Below, in pieces: positions 46,072 through 55,695 of a stretch of 64,000 nt of DNA (position 1 is the first letter of the stretch; each line of letters opens with the position of its first letter). The notes beneath the pieces are model-generated. The model ran no database searches. It was given only the letters and a program-made list of their open reading frames with translations, and was not told where the DNA came from. This DNA comes from Pseudanabaena mucicola str. Chao 1806 (GTDB lineage Bacteria; Cyanobacteriota; Cyanobacteriia; Pseudanabaenales; Pseudanabaenaceae): positions 3,892,001 to 3,956,000 of the forward strand of contig NZ_CP097329.1 of assembly GCF_030323025.1 (NCBI RefSeq). The letters are read 5' to 3'. Position numbers and translations under genes: made by a program.

Positions 46072-46158
46072 TTCTGAATTATGACTCTATTCGAGATTAC
46101 AGGTTTTTGGGTCGATTATTTTTTTTTCCTTACCTAAATGGAATGGAATAAAAAAATA

Positions 46159-46887
46159 CTAAAAATGAAATTTTTCACCGAGATAGTACTTGCGAACATC
46201 AGGATCATTAGCTAATTCTCGGCTAGAGCCATCAGCAAATACTTCACCATCACGCATGATATAGGCTCGGTCAGTAATTGACAGTGTTTCGCGAACATTA
46301 TGGTCGGTGATCAAAACCCCCATATTACGATCGCGCAGGTTACTGATAATCGTCTGAATTTCACTCACAGCGATCGGATCGATTCCTGCAAAGGGTTCAT
46401 CCAACAAAATAAATTTAGGTCCCTCTTCCCCAACCGCCAAAGCTCTGGCAATTTCGGTGCGACGACGCTCTCCCCCTGAGACTTGGATACCCATTGTATC
46501 CGCAATTTTCGTCAACCGAAATTCCTCTAACAAAGTGCGGAGGCGATGAACCTGCTTTTTTGGTGGTACGTTAGTTTGCTGCATCACTAATAAGATATTA
46601 TCTCGTACCGATAACTGTCGAAAAATAGTGGCTTCCTGCGCGAGATATGCCATCCCCATCCGCGCACGTTGGTGAATTGGCCAACGAGTAATATCTTGTT
46701 TGTCTAACCAGACACTACCACTATCAGGCTGTACCAAACCCGTAGCCATATAAAACGAGGTAGTCTTGCCAGCACCATTAGGACCTAGTAAACCGACAAT
46801 TTCCCCTTGTTTTACGGTAAGGCTCACTTGCTGAACAACTTGTCTACCGTTGTAATTTTTACTAACGTTGTCAAGGGTGATTTGCAT
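46159..46887 (-). CDS. lptB: Lipopolysaccharide export ABC transporter ATPase
   Basis: 242 residues, cytoplasmic ATPase that powers Lpt transport with the LptF/G permease encoded next. Walker A GLLGPNGAGKTTSFYMATGL, Q-loop LAQEATIFRQLSVRDN, signature VSGGERRRTEIARALA, Walker B KFILLDEPFAGIDPIAV and the switch His in VLITDHNVRETL are all present; these match LptB rather than a general ABC ATPase. 87 bases before lptF/G and about 100 after lptA, same strand, so a single transcript is likely. Confidence 0.95.
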   Translation of the reverse strand: MQITLDNVSKNYNGRQVVQQVSLTVKQGEIVGLLGPNGAGKTTSFYMATGLVQPDSGSVWLDKQDITRWPIHQRARMGMAYLAQEATIFRQLSVRDNILLVMQQTNVPPKKQVHRLRTLLEEFRLTKIADTMGIQVSGGERRRTEIARALAVGEEGPKFILLDEPFAGIDPIAVSEIQTIISNLRDRNMGVLITDHNVRETLSITDRAYIMRDGEVFADGSSRELANDPDVRKYYLGEKFHF

Positions 46888-46987
46888 TACTCAATATCAT
46901 TATTCAATTGTTTTTGGGTTTTGAGAGGACTGGAACTTAACACTAAGTTTGGCGATCGCCAAGCTGTTTTTGTCAGCTATTTGGCAT

Positions 46988-47572
46988 CTATGGCTTAGAT
47001 TGACCAGAATTATTTTCTAAGCTGGGTGAGCTAACCTGTTGTTTTTTAAATGCAGGTTTAATTTGATTTACTGGTGAAGCCGAAGTTACAGGAGTATTGA
47101 TTGCTTCGCGGTCTGGAACCACATAAATTGTTTCTACCTGTTGATTGTTCGGCGGCGAGGCAACAAACTTACCTTCACTGACAAGATAGGTAATTGTTTG
47201 CGCTTTGATACTATTAACACCTTCTTGGGTAACGACCACATTTCCCGTTAAAACTACACGCTGTTCCTTAGAAAAATACTGGGCTTGCTCGGCGATCGCA
47301 TCGATTTGTCGGGCGGGATAGCTCATTTTTACGTTACCAGTTGCAGTAACTACACCTGTATTAGTATTTGCTTCCTGCACATCCGCCCGAATTGTCAAAG
47401 CTGTATTTGCATTTTGGGCTTGAGTTGCAGGCAGTGAGCTAGTCGCGATTATAAAAAGTGGCAACACAACTAGAAATAACTTACCAATTGATCCAATGGT
47501 AAATCTTTGCTTAGTTTTTCCTTTTACCTTTTTTCCTTTGATTCGACCTTTTCCTTGAAATGATGTCTTCAT
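46988..47572 (-). CDS. lptA: LptA/OstA-like periplasmic lipopolysaccharide transport protein
   Basis: 194 residues: a basic N-terminus, a signal sequence or anchor (about 28-52), then an OstA beta-jellyroll repeat region (TGVVTATGNVKMSYPARQID, then VVLTGNVVVTQEGVNSIKAQ) and a low-complexity tail. It would link inner- and outer-membrane Lpt parts. Its ATG overlaps the stop of panC-cmk by four bases (47569-47572), so translation is coupled. Sequence is divergent, as is normal for this protein. Confidence 0.8.
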   Translation of the reverse strand: MKTSFQGKGRIKGKKVKGKTKQRFTIGSIGKLFLVVLPLFIIATSSLPATQAQNANTALTIRADVQEANTNTGVVTATGNVKMSYPARQIDAIAEQAQYFSKEQRVVLTGNVVVTQEGVNSIKAQTITYLVSEGKFVASPPNNQQVETIYVVPDREAINTPVTSASPVNQIKPAFKKQQVSSPSLENNSGQSKP

Positions 47573-49155
47573 AGATTTTGTACCTTGGCTTCATACAAAT
47601 TTACAATAGCAATGACTACTTCTTCTATAGATAGACCATCGGTATCCACTAAAGTTGCATCCTCCGCTTGAACCAAGGGTGAAAATTCTCTGGTGGAGTC
47701 CTTGCGATCACGTTCAGTAATTTCTTGCTCAAGGGTGGAGAGATCAGGAGCAGATTGACCTTGGGCTATGAGATCTGCATAACGACGTTTAGCACGTTCT
47801 TTTGCCGAGGCTGTCAAAAAGATCTTAACTTCAGCGTCAGGAAACACATGGGTTCCGATGTCACGCCCTTCCATGACTACACCACCTGACTGACCAATTA
47901 GTTGCTGTTGCTTAACTAAAATTTCACGTACCGAGGGTTGAGCCGCAATTATGGAAACATGATCTGTGATTTCGGGGGTACGAATCTCAGTGGTCACATC
48001 TTCACCATTGAGGAGTACTTGCATCGGTTTTCCAAGAATAGGGTTAGCAAATAGTTGGATTTTAGAGTTAGCGGCGATCGCTTGTACTTTTTCTTGATCG
48101 CGCAAGTCAATACCTTCACGCAATACTGCTAAAGTGACACTACGATACATAGCACCCGTATCTAAAAACAACAAGCCTAATTTGTTGGCAACCTGTTTTG
48201 TAACCGTTGATTTACCCGCACCTGCGGGACCATCGATCGCAATGATCGGTTTTCGGTGGGTAATAGTGTAGCTCAGCAAAATGTTATCGATTAATCGTGT
48301 GTTTCCAATTCGAGCAGCGATCGCCAGCATTAACTCTGCTTTAGGCGAAATTTGGCTGCATAGTTGCAAGGTCTTTGCATCAACTAATTCAATATACTCT
48401 AGGTTGATCTCAGGTAGCTTGGCTAAATAATTTTGAGCAACTTCGATGATCTGAGAGGGTGAGCAAAGTCCATGACGAGAGAAAAACTGCTGCTTAGCTT
48501 GTTGCAAACTTTGATAAATATGCGCTGCCAAAATGTGATCTCTTGTTGATAAATATTGGTTTCGGGAACTGTAAGCTAATCCACTAGGTTCACGTAATGT
48601 TGGACAACCAATAATTTCTACAGGGATATTTAAATCATTTACCAACTGCCGAATTATTGCTAACTGCTGACCATCTTTATTACCAAAGTAAGCTCGGTCA
48701 GGTTGAACAATGTTTAATAGCTTGGTGACGATAGTAGCTACACCTTGAAAATGTCCAACCCGCGATCGCCCACAGAGAAAATCCGTCATCTCTGTGGGTG
48801 GAATTACTTGGGTAACTTTTGCGGCGGTTACTCCCATCTCCTCAACACTTGGGGCAAAAATGGCATCAACGCCTGCGGTTTCACAAGTATGAAGATCCGT
48901 TTCGAGATTGCGTGGATATTGCTCAAAATCTTCCCCTGCTCCAAATTGTAAAGGATTGACAAAAATGCTAACCACTACACAAACATTTTCTTTACGGGCA
49001 CGATCAATCAAGCTTAAGTGACCAGTATGTAAAGCCCCCATTGTTGGTATAAGCCCGACTGAAACATTGGCAAGGGGTTGCCCAATGTTTTTTTTTGATT
49101 TTTGGTTATTTAAATAATGACGCAGAGAAGCGATCGTGGTAAATAACTGTGTCAA
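47569..49155 (-). CDS. panC/cmk: Bifunctional pantoate--beta-alanine ligase / cytidylate kinase
   Basis: 528 residues. The N-terminal ~285 residues are PanC, which joins pantoate and beta-alanine for CoA synthesis: LIPTMGALHTGHLSLIDRAR (HIGH-type motif), FGAGEDFEQYPR and AYFGNKDGQQLAIIRQ. The C-terminal ~225 residues are CMP kinase: IAIDGPAGAGKSTVTKQVAN (P-loop), FLDTGAMYR and VVMEGRDIGTHVFPDAEVKI. This fusion is characteristic of cyanobacteria. First gene of the run leading into lptA-lptB-lptF/G; that linkage ties it to envelope genes by position only. Confidence 0.96.
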   Translation of the reverse strand: MTQLFTTIASLRHYLNNQKSKKNIGQPLANVSVGLIPTMGALHTGHLSLIDRARKENVCVVVSIFVNPLQFGAGEDFEQYPRNLETDLHTCETAGVDAIFAPSVEEMGVTAAKVTQVIPPTEMTDFLCGRSRVGHFQGVATIVTKLLNIVQPDRAYFGNKDGQQLAIIRQLVNDLNIPVEIIGCPTLREPSGLAYSSRNQYLSTRDHILAAHIYQSLQQAKQQFFSRHGLCSPSQIIEVAQNYLAKLPEINLEYIELVDAKTLQLCSQISPKAELMLAIAARIGNTRLIDNILLSYTITHRKPIIAIDGPAGAGKSTVTKQVANKLGLLFLDTGAMYRSVTLAVLREGIDLRDQEKVQAIAANSKIQLFANPILGKPMQVLLNGEDVTTEIRTPEITDHVSIIAAQPSVREILVKQQQLIGQSGGVVMEGRDIGTHVFPDAEVKIFLTASAKERAKRRYADLIAQGQSAPDLSTLEQEITERDRKDSTREFSPLVQAEDATLVDTDGLSIEEVVIAIVNLYEAKVQNL

Positions 49156-49307
49156 GTAATCACCTCAACGAACTCATTATAAAAAGCATAGCTGCCTCTT
49201 GTAAGAAGTAGCTATGCTTCCCGCGCAGTTTTTGCAATTTATAATCCAGATAATTTTTTGGAAATGCTGCAATACGACTCTTCCAAAAAATAGTGTTGCA
49301 CAAGATT

Positions 49308-50498
49308 TTATCTAGATAGAACTTCAAGGCGCACTGGCGCAACACCAGAAGAAATTAAGCCAATCATGTTTGCTGCGGCTGTAGAAACATCGATCACGCG
49401 ACCATGGGCATAGGGACCGCGATCATTAATTCGTACTACTACTGACTGACCATTGTCCATATTCACAACCCTTACCAAAGTCCCAAATGGCAGGCTAGGA
49501 TGAGCAGCGGTTAAATCACTCGCATTGAATATTTCACCACTAGCACTGTAATTACCATCAAATCCTGGCCCGTACCAAGAAGCCATTCCTGTCATTGTGC
49601 CAACAATTCGACTATTCAACGTTGGACTGATTACAGAAGTTGTTGCGCGACTCTTGGGGGCGTTAGCAACTTCGGATACGGGATTTGCACCACCAAGCAA
49701 GCGTCGCAGTAGGTTGGCTGATTCTAAAACGTTTTCAGACTTATCTTGCTGAGACTCAGGGAAAATCGCCTGTTGGTCAAACTTTAAAACTGTGCGATCG
49801 TCAAATTTAATTACATAGTTGCCATTATTCCAAGCAGGAAGAATTTTGCTGGCATCTAATCCATCACGATTAAGCTGATTAATCATTGCAGCAACAGCGG
49901 TTGCACGTTCTACAGGATTAGAGGAAGCTAAGAGATAATCAGGACTATCAGTTACTTTTGCTGACTTAGAATTATTGGAATTAGAGTTATTAAGTTCAGG
50001 TTTTGAGGTTTGTACGTCATCAGGTGATTGAATTTCATTAGAAGGAAGCTTCACAAACTCCGAGTTCTTTTTCGTTTCACCCTTAACTTTGCTCTTGTTC
50101 CTTAATGGGCTTGCATTGTCATTAAGAGCATTTTCAGAAATTGGTTGAGATACCTCTGTTGGTGAAGAATTACTTTCAGATTCAATGTAAGTAACTACAG
50201 GGATGCCTCGCACATATACGGTTGCAGCATTCTTACCATTGAGCTTATGAGTGTATATTTTAGCGATCGTTTCATCTTTACTTCTAGTTAATGCTTGCGA
50301 TCTTGTTTCGCCTATTTTGATAGTATTCGACTGTGGCGCGGATGGCGAAGATTGTTGTAAAGAAATAGATGTATCAGTAGTAGTGACTTCTGATTGAGTT
50401 CCTGTTTGAGCCTGTGCACTATGGCTAGCAAAACTTGAGATAATCGCAAGAGCTACGACTGAGTTAGAGAGAGTATAGCTCCAGTTCCAATTAAGCAT
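49308..50498 (-). CDS. RlpA-like septal/lytic transglycosylase with long linker
   Basis: 396 residues. Signal peptide (about 1-30, ending SAQAQ), a Ser/Asn/Lys-rich low-complexity middle, and a C-terminal double-psi beta-barrel: GMASWYGPGFDGNYSASGEI, then HPSLPFGTLVRVVNMDNGQS, VVRINDRGPYAHGRVIDVS and a final VRLEVLSR. These contain the conserved Asp/His residues of RlpA transglycosylases that cut naked peptidoglycan glycans. No SPOR domain is visible. The family name is secure; activity is inferred. A long gene-free region lies upstream. Confidence 0.88.
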   Translation of the reverse strand: MLNWNWSYTLSNSVVALAIISSFASHSAQAQTGTQSEVTTTDTSISLQQSSPSAPQSNTIKIGETRSQALTRSKDETIAKIYTHKLNGKNAATVYVRGIPVVTYIESESNSSPTEVSQPISENALNDNASPLRNKSKVKGETKKNSEFVKLPSNEIQSPDDVQTSKPELNNSNSNNSKSAKVTDSPDYLLASSNPVERATAVAAMINQLNRDGLDASKILPAWNNGNYVIKFDDRTVLKFDQQAIFPESQQDKSENVLESANLLRRLLGGANPVSEVANAPKSRATTSVISPTLNSRIVGTMTGMASWYGPGFDGNYSASGEIFNASDLTAAHPSLPFGTLVRVVNMDNGQSVVVRINDRGPYAHGRVIDVSTAAANMIGLISSGVAPVRLEVLSR

Positions 50499-51273
50499 AG
50501 GTAAAGCAGAAAATGAAGGTAAACGACTGAATTACAAATACTTTTCTCATTTGGGCTTTTACTAGGCTTACTGATAAGCCAGATAAGCGAAATCAAAAAC
50601 ATATTTTGTAATTTGGAAAAAAGCAATAAAGCTTTTGTTCTTGTCGTTCAGATTAACATGGTTATTCAGAATGGCAATAGCTTTTGCCTCAAAGTCTTAT
50701 TGGGTAAGCTTTTAAGCCATTCTTTCTCATTAAAAATCAAAATTTTGCTTCTTTCTCATTAGAATTCTTTATAAAAATGGAACTTTGTGCTCATAATTAC
50801 TAAAAACGAGTCATAAAAGTATGTCTTTAGATATAGGTGTTTTTGCGCTCAAAAATTTTTTCTATGCATAGAGACTCAATATACAAGAAAATATCGGGTT
50901 AATTAAGGGGATCAAGCAAGTTTTGCCTGTACACAAACCCTATAAAGACATGATCTTGGTAATAAAGTGTCAAAAATAGTGATAGATCAACCTCAAGATA
51001 GATACAAAAATCGAGTTTATAGAAACTATTTAGGATTAATTATCTAAAAATGTTTGTAATGGGCTAAATCAAGATTTTTTAGAAAGAAAATTGGGAAACT
51101 ATATATAAATCATCAAGAAGCTAAGCAAAACATTTACAGCTAAAGTATAAGAATTTCTAATCATAGATTGCAAAATTTTTAGCAAAATCACCAACAAATT
51201 GCGATCTGAACACTAAATTTTGTCCTACAAATATTAAAAATAATGAGATATATATAAAAGAGATATAAAAGAG
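50499..51273. other. Long AT-rich gene-free region
   Basis: About 775 bases with no credible reading frame, repeat or tRNA. It is upstream of rlpA and downstream of larE, so it must contain the rlpA promoter. I see only scattered A/T runs and a TATATATAAAAG stretch near the larE end. Confidence 0.6.
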
Positions 51274-51311
51274 GTAAATCACATGAGAGTTATAACTCTC
51301 ATGTGATTTAC
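51274..51311 (-). terminator. 17-bp hairpin at the larE stop
   Basis: GTAAATCACATGAGAGT (51274-51290) pairs perfectly with ACTCTCATGTGATTTAC (51295-51311); loop TATA. The larE stop codon lies in the right arm. Confidence 0.75.
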
Positions 51312-52135
51312 TTTAATTGGTGGATCGCATCATTGAGCTTGCCACTGCGGAAGCCCTCTAAATCTAGGGTAATTGAGCTAAAGCCATAGTCACGAAGAGC
51401 TTGGGTGAATTGAGACATATCAATATTGTTGATGAATTCTCCTAGGCGATCGCTTGATACTTCAATTTTGGCAGTATTTCCCATTGAGCGTACCCTAATA
51501 TCACCTTTCCATCCGATATCTCGTAAATACTGTTCTGCATTGCCCACGCGCCGCAACTTCTCAATCGTAATCTCTTCACCATAGGGAAATCGCGAACTTA
51601 AGCATGGCTGTGAAGGCTTATCCCACCAGGGCATTTCCAGATATTGCGATAACATGCGGACTTCAATTTTGCTAATACCCACTTCTGCCAGAGGCGATCG
51701 CACTCCCCTCTCCTTTGCAGCCTGAATTCCTGGACGATAATCCTGTAAGTCATCAGCATTTAAACCATCAACGACATAGCCATAGCCCATTGTTTTGGCA
51801 AGGGGTTTGAGCGTATCATGCAGTTCACTTTTGCAGAAATAGCAACGATTAATAGGATTAGAGGTGTAATTAGGATTATTCATCTCATCAGTTTGAACGA
51901 TTTGATGTTTGATACCGATAAATTCCGCTTGCACTTTAGCCGCAGCAAGATCCGCAGGTAGTAGGGATGGTGAATTCGCGGTAATGGCAAGGGCGCGATC
52001 GCCTAAAACATCAAAGGCAACTTTGGCAACAAGGGTACTATCGATGCCACCAGAGTAAGCAACAAGCACTTTGGCGGCTTCATTAAAAATAAGACGTAAG
52101 CGATTGAGTTTGTCGGACAATGCAGGATTTAACAT
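51308..52135 (-). CDS. larE: ATP-dependent sacrificial sulfur transferase LarE
   Basis: 275 residues of the N-type ATP pyrophosphatase superfamily. LarE donates sulfur in making the nickel-pincer cofactor of lactate racemase and related enzymes. The PP-loop VLVAYSGGIDSTLVAK, NRCYFCKSELHDTLKPLA, and KPSQPCLSSRFPYGEEIT (with the Cys that gives up its sulfur) are all present. No larA, larB or larC is in the window, so they may be elsewhere, or this protein may serve another pathway. Stop lies in a strong hairpin. Confidence 0.9.
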   Translation of the reverse strand: MLNPALSDKLNRLRLIFNEAAKVLVAYSGGIDSTLVAKVAFDVLGDRALAITANSPSLLPADLAAAKVQAEFIGIKHQIVQTDEMNNPNYTSNPINRCYFCKSELHDTLKPLAKTMGYGYVVDGLNADDLQDYRPGIQAAKERGVRSPLAEVGISKIEVRMLSQYLEMPWWDKPSQPCLSSRFPYGEEITIEKLRRVGNAEQYLRDIGWKGDIRVRSMGNTAKIEVSSDRLGEFINNIDMSQFTQALRDYGFSSITLDLEGFRSGKLNDAIHQLK

Positions 52136-52189
52136 AAAAACTATTGATGTAGATTGTTTAATATTTTGGCATCACTTTTTGAACAGGTC

Positions 52190-52351
52190 ATCAGTAATCG
52201 GGCTACGGCAAAAAGGGTGGGACAGAGACATGGTAAGCCTGTGGTATTTGAGGTAAATGCGGCGGCAATGTCCAAAGATGGCTATGTTTTTTACTGTTCT
52301 ACCAATCAGGTTTGGCTGGTAGATCGTGTTCCACCTGAATACTTAAAATAA
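52190..52351 (+). pseudogene. kptA: Remnant of RNA 2'-phosphotransferase (KptA/Tpt1)
   Basis: About 50 residues matching only the C-terminal end of KptA: TAKRVGQRHGKPVVFEVNAA, then SKDGYVFYCSTNQVWLVDRV and PPEYL. The catalytic Arg/His-rich first half (over 100 residues) is missing, because the larE divergent promoter region lies there. A 65-codon frame with an ATG at 52154 exists but its first residues are unrelated. KptA removes splice-junction 2'-phosphates in NAD-dependent fashion; this fragment cannot. Confidence 0.75.
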
Positions 52352-52571
52352 GGCGTGGGTATTACATTCACCTTATTTGAGTGGTCAATTTTAAGTTAAG
52401 TAATGAATTTCTCTAAAATTTCTGTAATTCGCAATCCTTGTTTGAGCAAAGGTTCTATGTCTCTTACTAGTTGACTCTAAGCATATGTTTGAGAATTTTT
52501 AAGTAAAGCCAAAAGTACGAAAAATTTCTCAAAGTATAGTCTATCAGTTTACAAAACAAAGACCTTATTTA

Positions 52572-52713
52572 ACGTCAGTTCGGGTTAAGCTGGCAAATTT
52601 TAAAAGCCCAAAAGTAAAAGTCTTGCCTAGCAAGACTTTTACTTTTGGGCTTTGAGAGAGGGTTTGCTACGCAAACCCTCTCTCAAAGCCTGTTTCAAAT
52701 TATCCTGAACTCA
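52572..52713. mobile_element. MITE element B, second copy
   Basis: Same two hairpins and ACGTCAGTTCGG end as 44376-44520, in inverse orientation. The far end is shortened (CCTGAACTCA). CCTTATTTA is present on both sides (52563-52571 and 52714-52722), an apparent target duplication longer than the 6 bp of copy 1. It occupies a gap of about 465 bases; no other feature seen. Confidence 0.8.
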
Positions 52714-52815
52714 CCTTATTTACTAGAAATTTTGAAATTTATCGTGGGAAAGTCGCACTATGTGCACTTATCAAGAGAGGATTGAAAACTAGCCCGTAAT
52801 TCATTCAGAAAGCAA

Positions 52816-54033
52816 CTAATTTCTGAAGTTAGCAGGGTCTTGATCACGACGATGCTTAAAAGGAATGGGATCACCTTGCCGATCGCCTACTAGGACTGCC
52901 GTCTTTTCCAAAGCTTCGCGTAGACGTTTGGCTGCATAAATAGACATATCGCGAGGTACACTAATGCGATCGCGTAAATACCTCAAAGCGACATCAGAAC
53001 CAGACGGAGGAATGCAATCTGTACCTTTAATCATATTCGTCAAAGCACAACGTAGAGCCTCATCTAATAAGCGATCGTCCATAGGATTAACTCGAATAAT
53101 ATTATGACGATGTTTAATTACACGATGGATAGCTTCTTCGCGTGAGTTTTCGGGTTCAGGATAATTAACATCTGGTAAACCAAACCAAGAACCATGATCA
53201 ACTCTTGCTTTATTGATCAGCATTTGCGGTTCTCCATTTTCCCAGCAACCTCCCATTTGTGGCGGTAGATCATGGGCATGGGTATGGAAATCGCTCTGAG
53301 TTCCTCGATAGGTAGCACGACTTTCCATCGCATCAAACCATGCCGCCATACGAGGATTCTCTTCTCGCAGGGAATAACCTTTGTAGTAATACAAACTAGC
53401 ATTCATGCGCTCGACATAAGGCGTAAAAATAACATCGGCAGTACCAAAGTCATCCAAAAAGTAAGGACTAGATGTACTACCTAAAACCTCTTCCACTTTT
53501 TGGATCACTTCGATAAATTGCTCACGATTAGTCCGTTCTTGACGTAGAGACATCATCGGACGGCAGAGCCATTCGCACCATGCCCTAAATAAAATGCGTT
53601 CTAATCTCCTAATTTGAATCACATGAGGATCAAGCATTCCATAACCAAGTGACCCAAAAACCTGTTCCAAAGCGATTAGAATATCATCACTTTCAGTAAT
53701 TAAACGTCCATCAATCTCGATCGCAGGTAACATTCCCGATGGGACTTTCCTTTTGTACCAACTTTCCTTATCGCCATAGCAAAACATGGTAACTTTTTCG
53801 ATGCGATAGGGAATCTGTTTCTCTTCTAGCCACAGCCAAACTTTTTGACAGTAGGGACACCATGCATGGTTATCACGGTAGAGCGTCACACATACATCAT
53901 TTTCCGAATGCCCAAATAGGCGCAACTTCGACTGTGCATTAGTAAGTCCATTAACATAATCTATTTGAAAATTCGTCAGAGATTCTAGTTCTGCCCAAGT
54001 TAAAGGATCAATATTCATAGGAGCGCTTATCAT
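52816..54033 (-). CDS. Glutathione S-transferase family protein with extended C-terminus
   Basis: 405 residues. A thioredoxin-like N-terminal domain (about 42-125) has a glutaredoxin-style CPYC site ([20 protein letters not shown]) and the cis-Pro region [10 protein letters not shown]. An all-helical GST domain follows, and ~100 further residues have no clear match. The CPYC active site suggests thiol-disulphide or glutathionylation chemistry rather than classic conjugation. Cyanobacteria and plants have related long GST-like proteins. Start at 54033 (MISAPMNI) or the in-frame ATG at 54018; both precede the fold by ~40 residues. Confidence 0.8.
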   Translation of the reverse strand: MISAPMNIDPLTWAELESLTNFQIDYVNGLTNAQSKLRLFGHSENDVCVTLYRDNHAWCPYCQKVWLWLEEKQIPYRIEKVTMFCYGDKESWYKRKVPSGMLPAIEIDGRLITESDDILIALEQVFGSLGYGMLDPHVIQIRRLERILFRAWCEWLCRPMMSLRQERTNREQFIEVIQKVEEVLGSTSSPYFLDDFGTADVIFTPYVERMNASLYYYKGYSLREENPRMAAWFDAMESRATYRGTQSDFHTHAHDLPPQMGGCWENGEPQMLINKARVDHGSWFGLPDVNYPEPENSREEAIHRVIKHRHNIIRVNPMDDRLLDEALRCALTNMIKGTDCIPPSGSDVALRYLRDRISVPRDMSIYAAKRLREALEKTAVLVGDRQGDPIPFKHRRDQDPANFRN

Positions 54034-54069
54034 GATCGCTACTTAGTATAGCGTTTTGCAACCATTAGT

Positions 54070-54159
54070 TAGGAATACCTTGGGTAGATGTGGTGCGGGC
54101 TTCGCCCGCACCACATCTACCTCAATCCTAAGAAATTCGTTCGGTTTGCGTAAGTCCTA
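54070..54159. repeat. MITE-like palindrome, copy 3 (decayed)
   Basis: Inverse orientation of the 93-bp family at 7929 and 32635. The right end has the intact TAGGACTTACGC complement, the left end has drifted to TAGGAATACC. Located in the gap upstream of the GST-like gene; the rest of that gap holds a short hairpin (GTAGTTCGT/ACGAACTAC at 54200-54230) and no gene. Confidence 0.75.
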
Positions 54160-54487
54160 CTCTGTAAATTTAAGTATCTCGAAATAATTAAAATCCTAAA
54201 CCAGAACGTAGTTCGTCCGCTTAGCGCACGAACTACATAAGTTATTGCCTTTTGCTGGATCTTGAAAAGGCAATTGTTTGTTAATAAAATTACAATCTTG
54301 TCCTTAATGTGCTGAAAAATCACTATAAATAACTGACTTTTTCTTGTTTTGGCAAAGCCCTATTAGTGAGACCATAAGCCATCTTCAATCAATCTAAATT
54401 CTCCTAAGTCGTCATTTAGTGTACTTCATTCTTCACCAAACTTAAAAATCTAAAAATTGCGGATCCACTTCACAGGTTAATCATAAC

Positions 54488-55489
54488 ATGGGCAATTCAG
54501 AACATTTGGCTATACTGAAGCAAGGGGTAGCGAACTGGAATCTTTGGCGGCTCGAAAATCCTGAAATTATTCCTAATTTAAGTGGTACTAACTTGAGAAG
54601 AGCTAATCTCCGTGAGGCAGATTTAAGCGGAGTGAATCTACGTTGGACAAACCTTAGCAATGCAAATTTATTAGGTGCTAATTTGAGTGGCTCTGACCTA
54701 GTTAAAGCTAATTTGCGAGAAGCAGACTTGTACAAAGCCAACCTCAAAGATGCAGAAGTTAGTGGCGCTCATTTGAACAAAGCTCACTTACGCCAAGCTT
54801 GTTTACAAAGATGTGATTTGAGTTTAGCTAATCTCAATGGAGCTGATCTCACAGAAGTTTCTTTTACATGTGCTAATTTGAGTGGAGCAGATTTAGAAGC
54901 GAGTGAGTTAAGAAATGCGGATTTAAGTGAGACCAATCTCAGTAATGCGATTTTGAGTAATGTCAATCTTGCAAATGCAGATTTAAGACGTAGTGATTTA
55001 ACTAACGCTAATTTGGAATTCGCTGATCTAAGTAATGCAAATTTGTCGGATGCCAAGCTGAGTGAAGCTAACTTCAGAAACTCCAATTTACAAGAATGCG
55101 ATCTGAGTAATGCCACAATCAATCAAGCTAACTTAAGCTATGCCAATTTGACTGATGCAATTCTCAGTAATGCCAATCTAAGCAATGCTAATTTGAGTAA
55201 TACTAATCTTAAAAATGCGATTTTGAGTAATGCAATTTTGAGCAATTCCGATTTAAGTTATAGCAATTTAGAAGATACAATTTTAAGTGACGCTATTCTG
55301 AGTAATGCTAATTTAAGTGGAGCAGCTTTAAATGGAGCACAGTTAATTTCTGCTAAATTAGATGCGGCTTTTTTAATTGGTACTAATTTAGTAAAGGCAA
55401 ACTTACGATTAGCTAATCTCAATGGAGTCAGCTTATCCGAAGCAAAATTATTTGGTACAATTATGCCCGATGGTTCTGTTCAGAATTAG
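54488..55489 (+). CDS. Pentapeptide-repeat protein
   Basis: 333 residues almost wholly of A(N/D)LXX pentapeptide repeats from about residue 30 to 325, for example LSGTNLRRANLREADLSGVN and NADLSETNLSNAILSNVNLA. These fold into a right-handed quadrilateral beta-helix. No signal peptide, transmembrane span or extra domain is seen; a short helical cap (ILKQGVANWNLWRLENPEII) precedes the helix. Function unknown: cyanobacteria have many such proteins and only a few (gyrase-protecting types elsewhere) have known roles. The highly repeated DNA produces long antisense frames that are not genes. Confidence 0.92.
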   Translation: MGNSEHLAILKQGVANWNLWRLENPEIIPNLSGTNLRRANLREADLSGVNLRWTNLSNANLLGANLSGSDLVKANLREADLYKANLKDAEVSGAHLNKAHLRQACLQRCDLSLANLNGADLTEVSFTCANLSGADLEASELRNADLSETNLSNAILSNVNLANADLRRSDLTNANLEFADLSNANLSDAKLSEANFRNSNLQECDLSNATINQANLSYANLTDAILSNANLSNANLSNTNLKNAILSNAILSNSDLSYSNLEDTILSDAILSNANLSGAALNGAQLISAKLDAAFLIGTNLVKANLRLANLNGVSLSEAKLFGTIMPDGSVQN

Positions 55490-55582
55490 GTTTGTATTAC
55501 AGCTCTTTGCGCTTAATTAAAACTCAAAAATATTTCTGTACTACTCAAAGACTCAATAGGTTGTATCAGTTCAAATTTTTAG

Positions 55583-55687
55583 TATTGTGGTTCTCAAAGG
55601 AGTGCGTACTCATTTGAAAACATAAAAATAATGCTAGTGAGGGGTTTGAGTTTTCATTTTGCCGTAGGCAAAATGAAAATTGCAATA
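55583..55687. repeat. Palindromic repeat element C, copy 2
   Basis: Matches 30247-30350 in order and spacing, with more mismatches near its outer end. It lies just beyond the kinase stop at 55696, and its TTTCATTTTGCC / GGCAAAATGAAA hairpin may serve as that gene's terminator. Confidence 0.6.
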
Positions 55688-55695
55688 TGTAGTTG

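Noticed and set aside
51240-51275. TATATATAAAAG stretch upstream of the larE hairpin as a promoter
   Set aside because: It is downstream of larE and far from rlpA's start, with no matching -35; probably just AT-rich sequence.
54481-55122. Long antisense frames across the pentapeptide-repeat gene
   Set aside because: They are mirror translations of the repeated AxLxx codons, with biased Leu/Ala/Ser/Lys content only.
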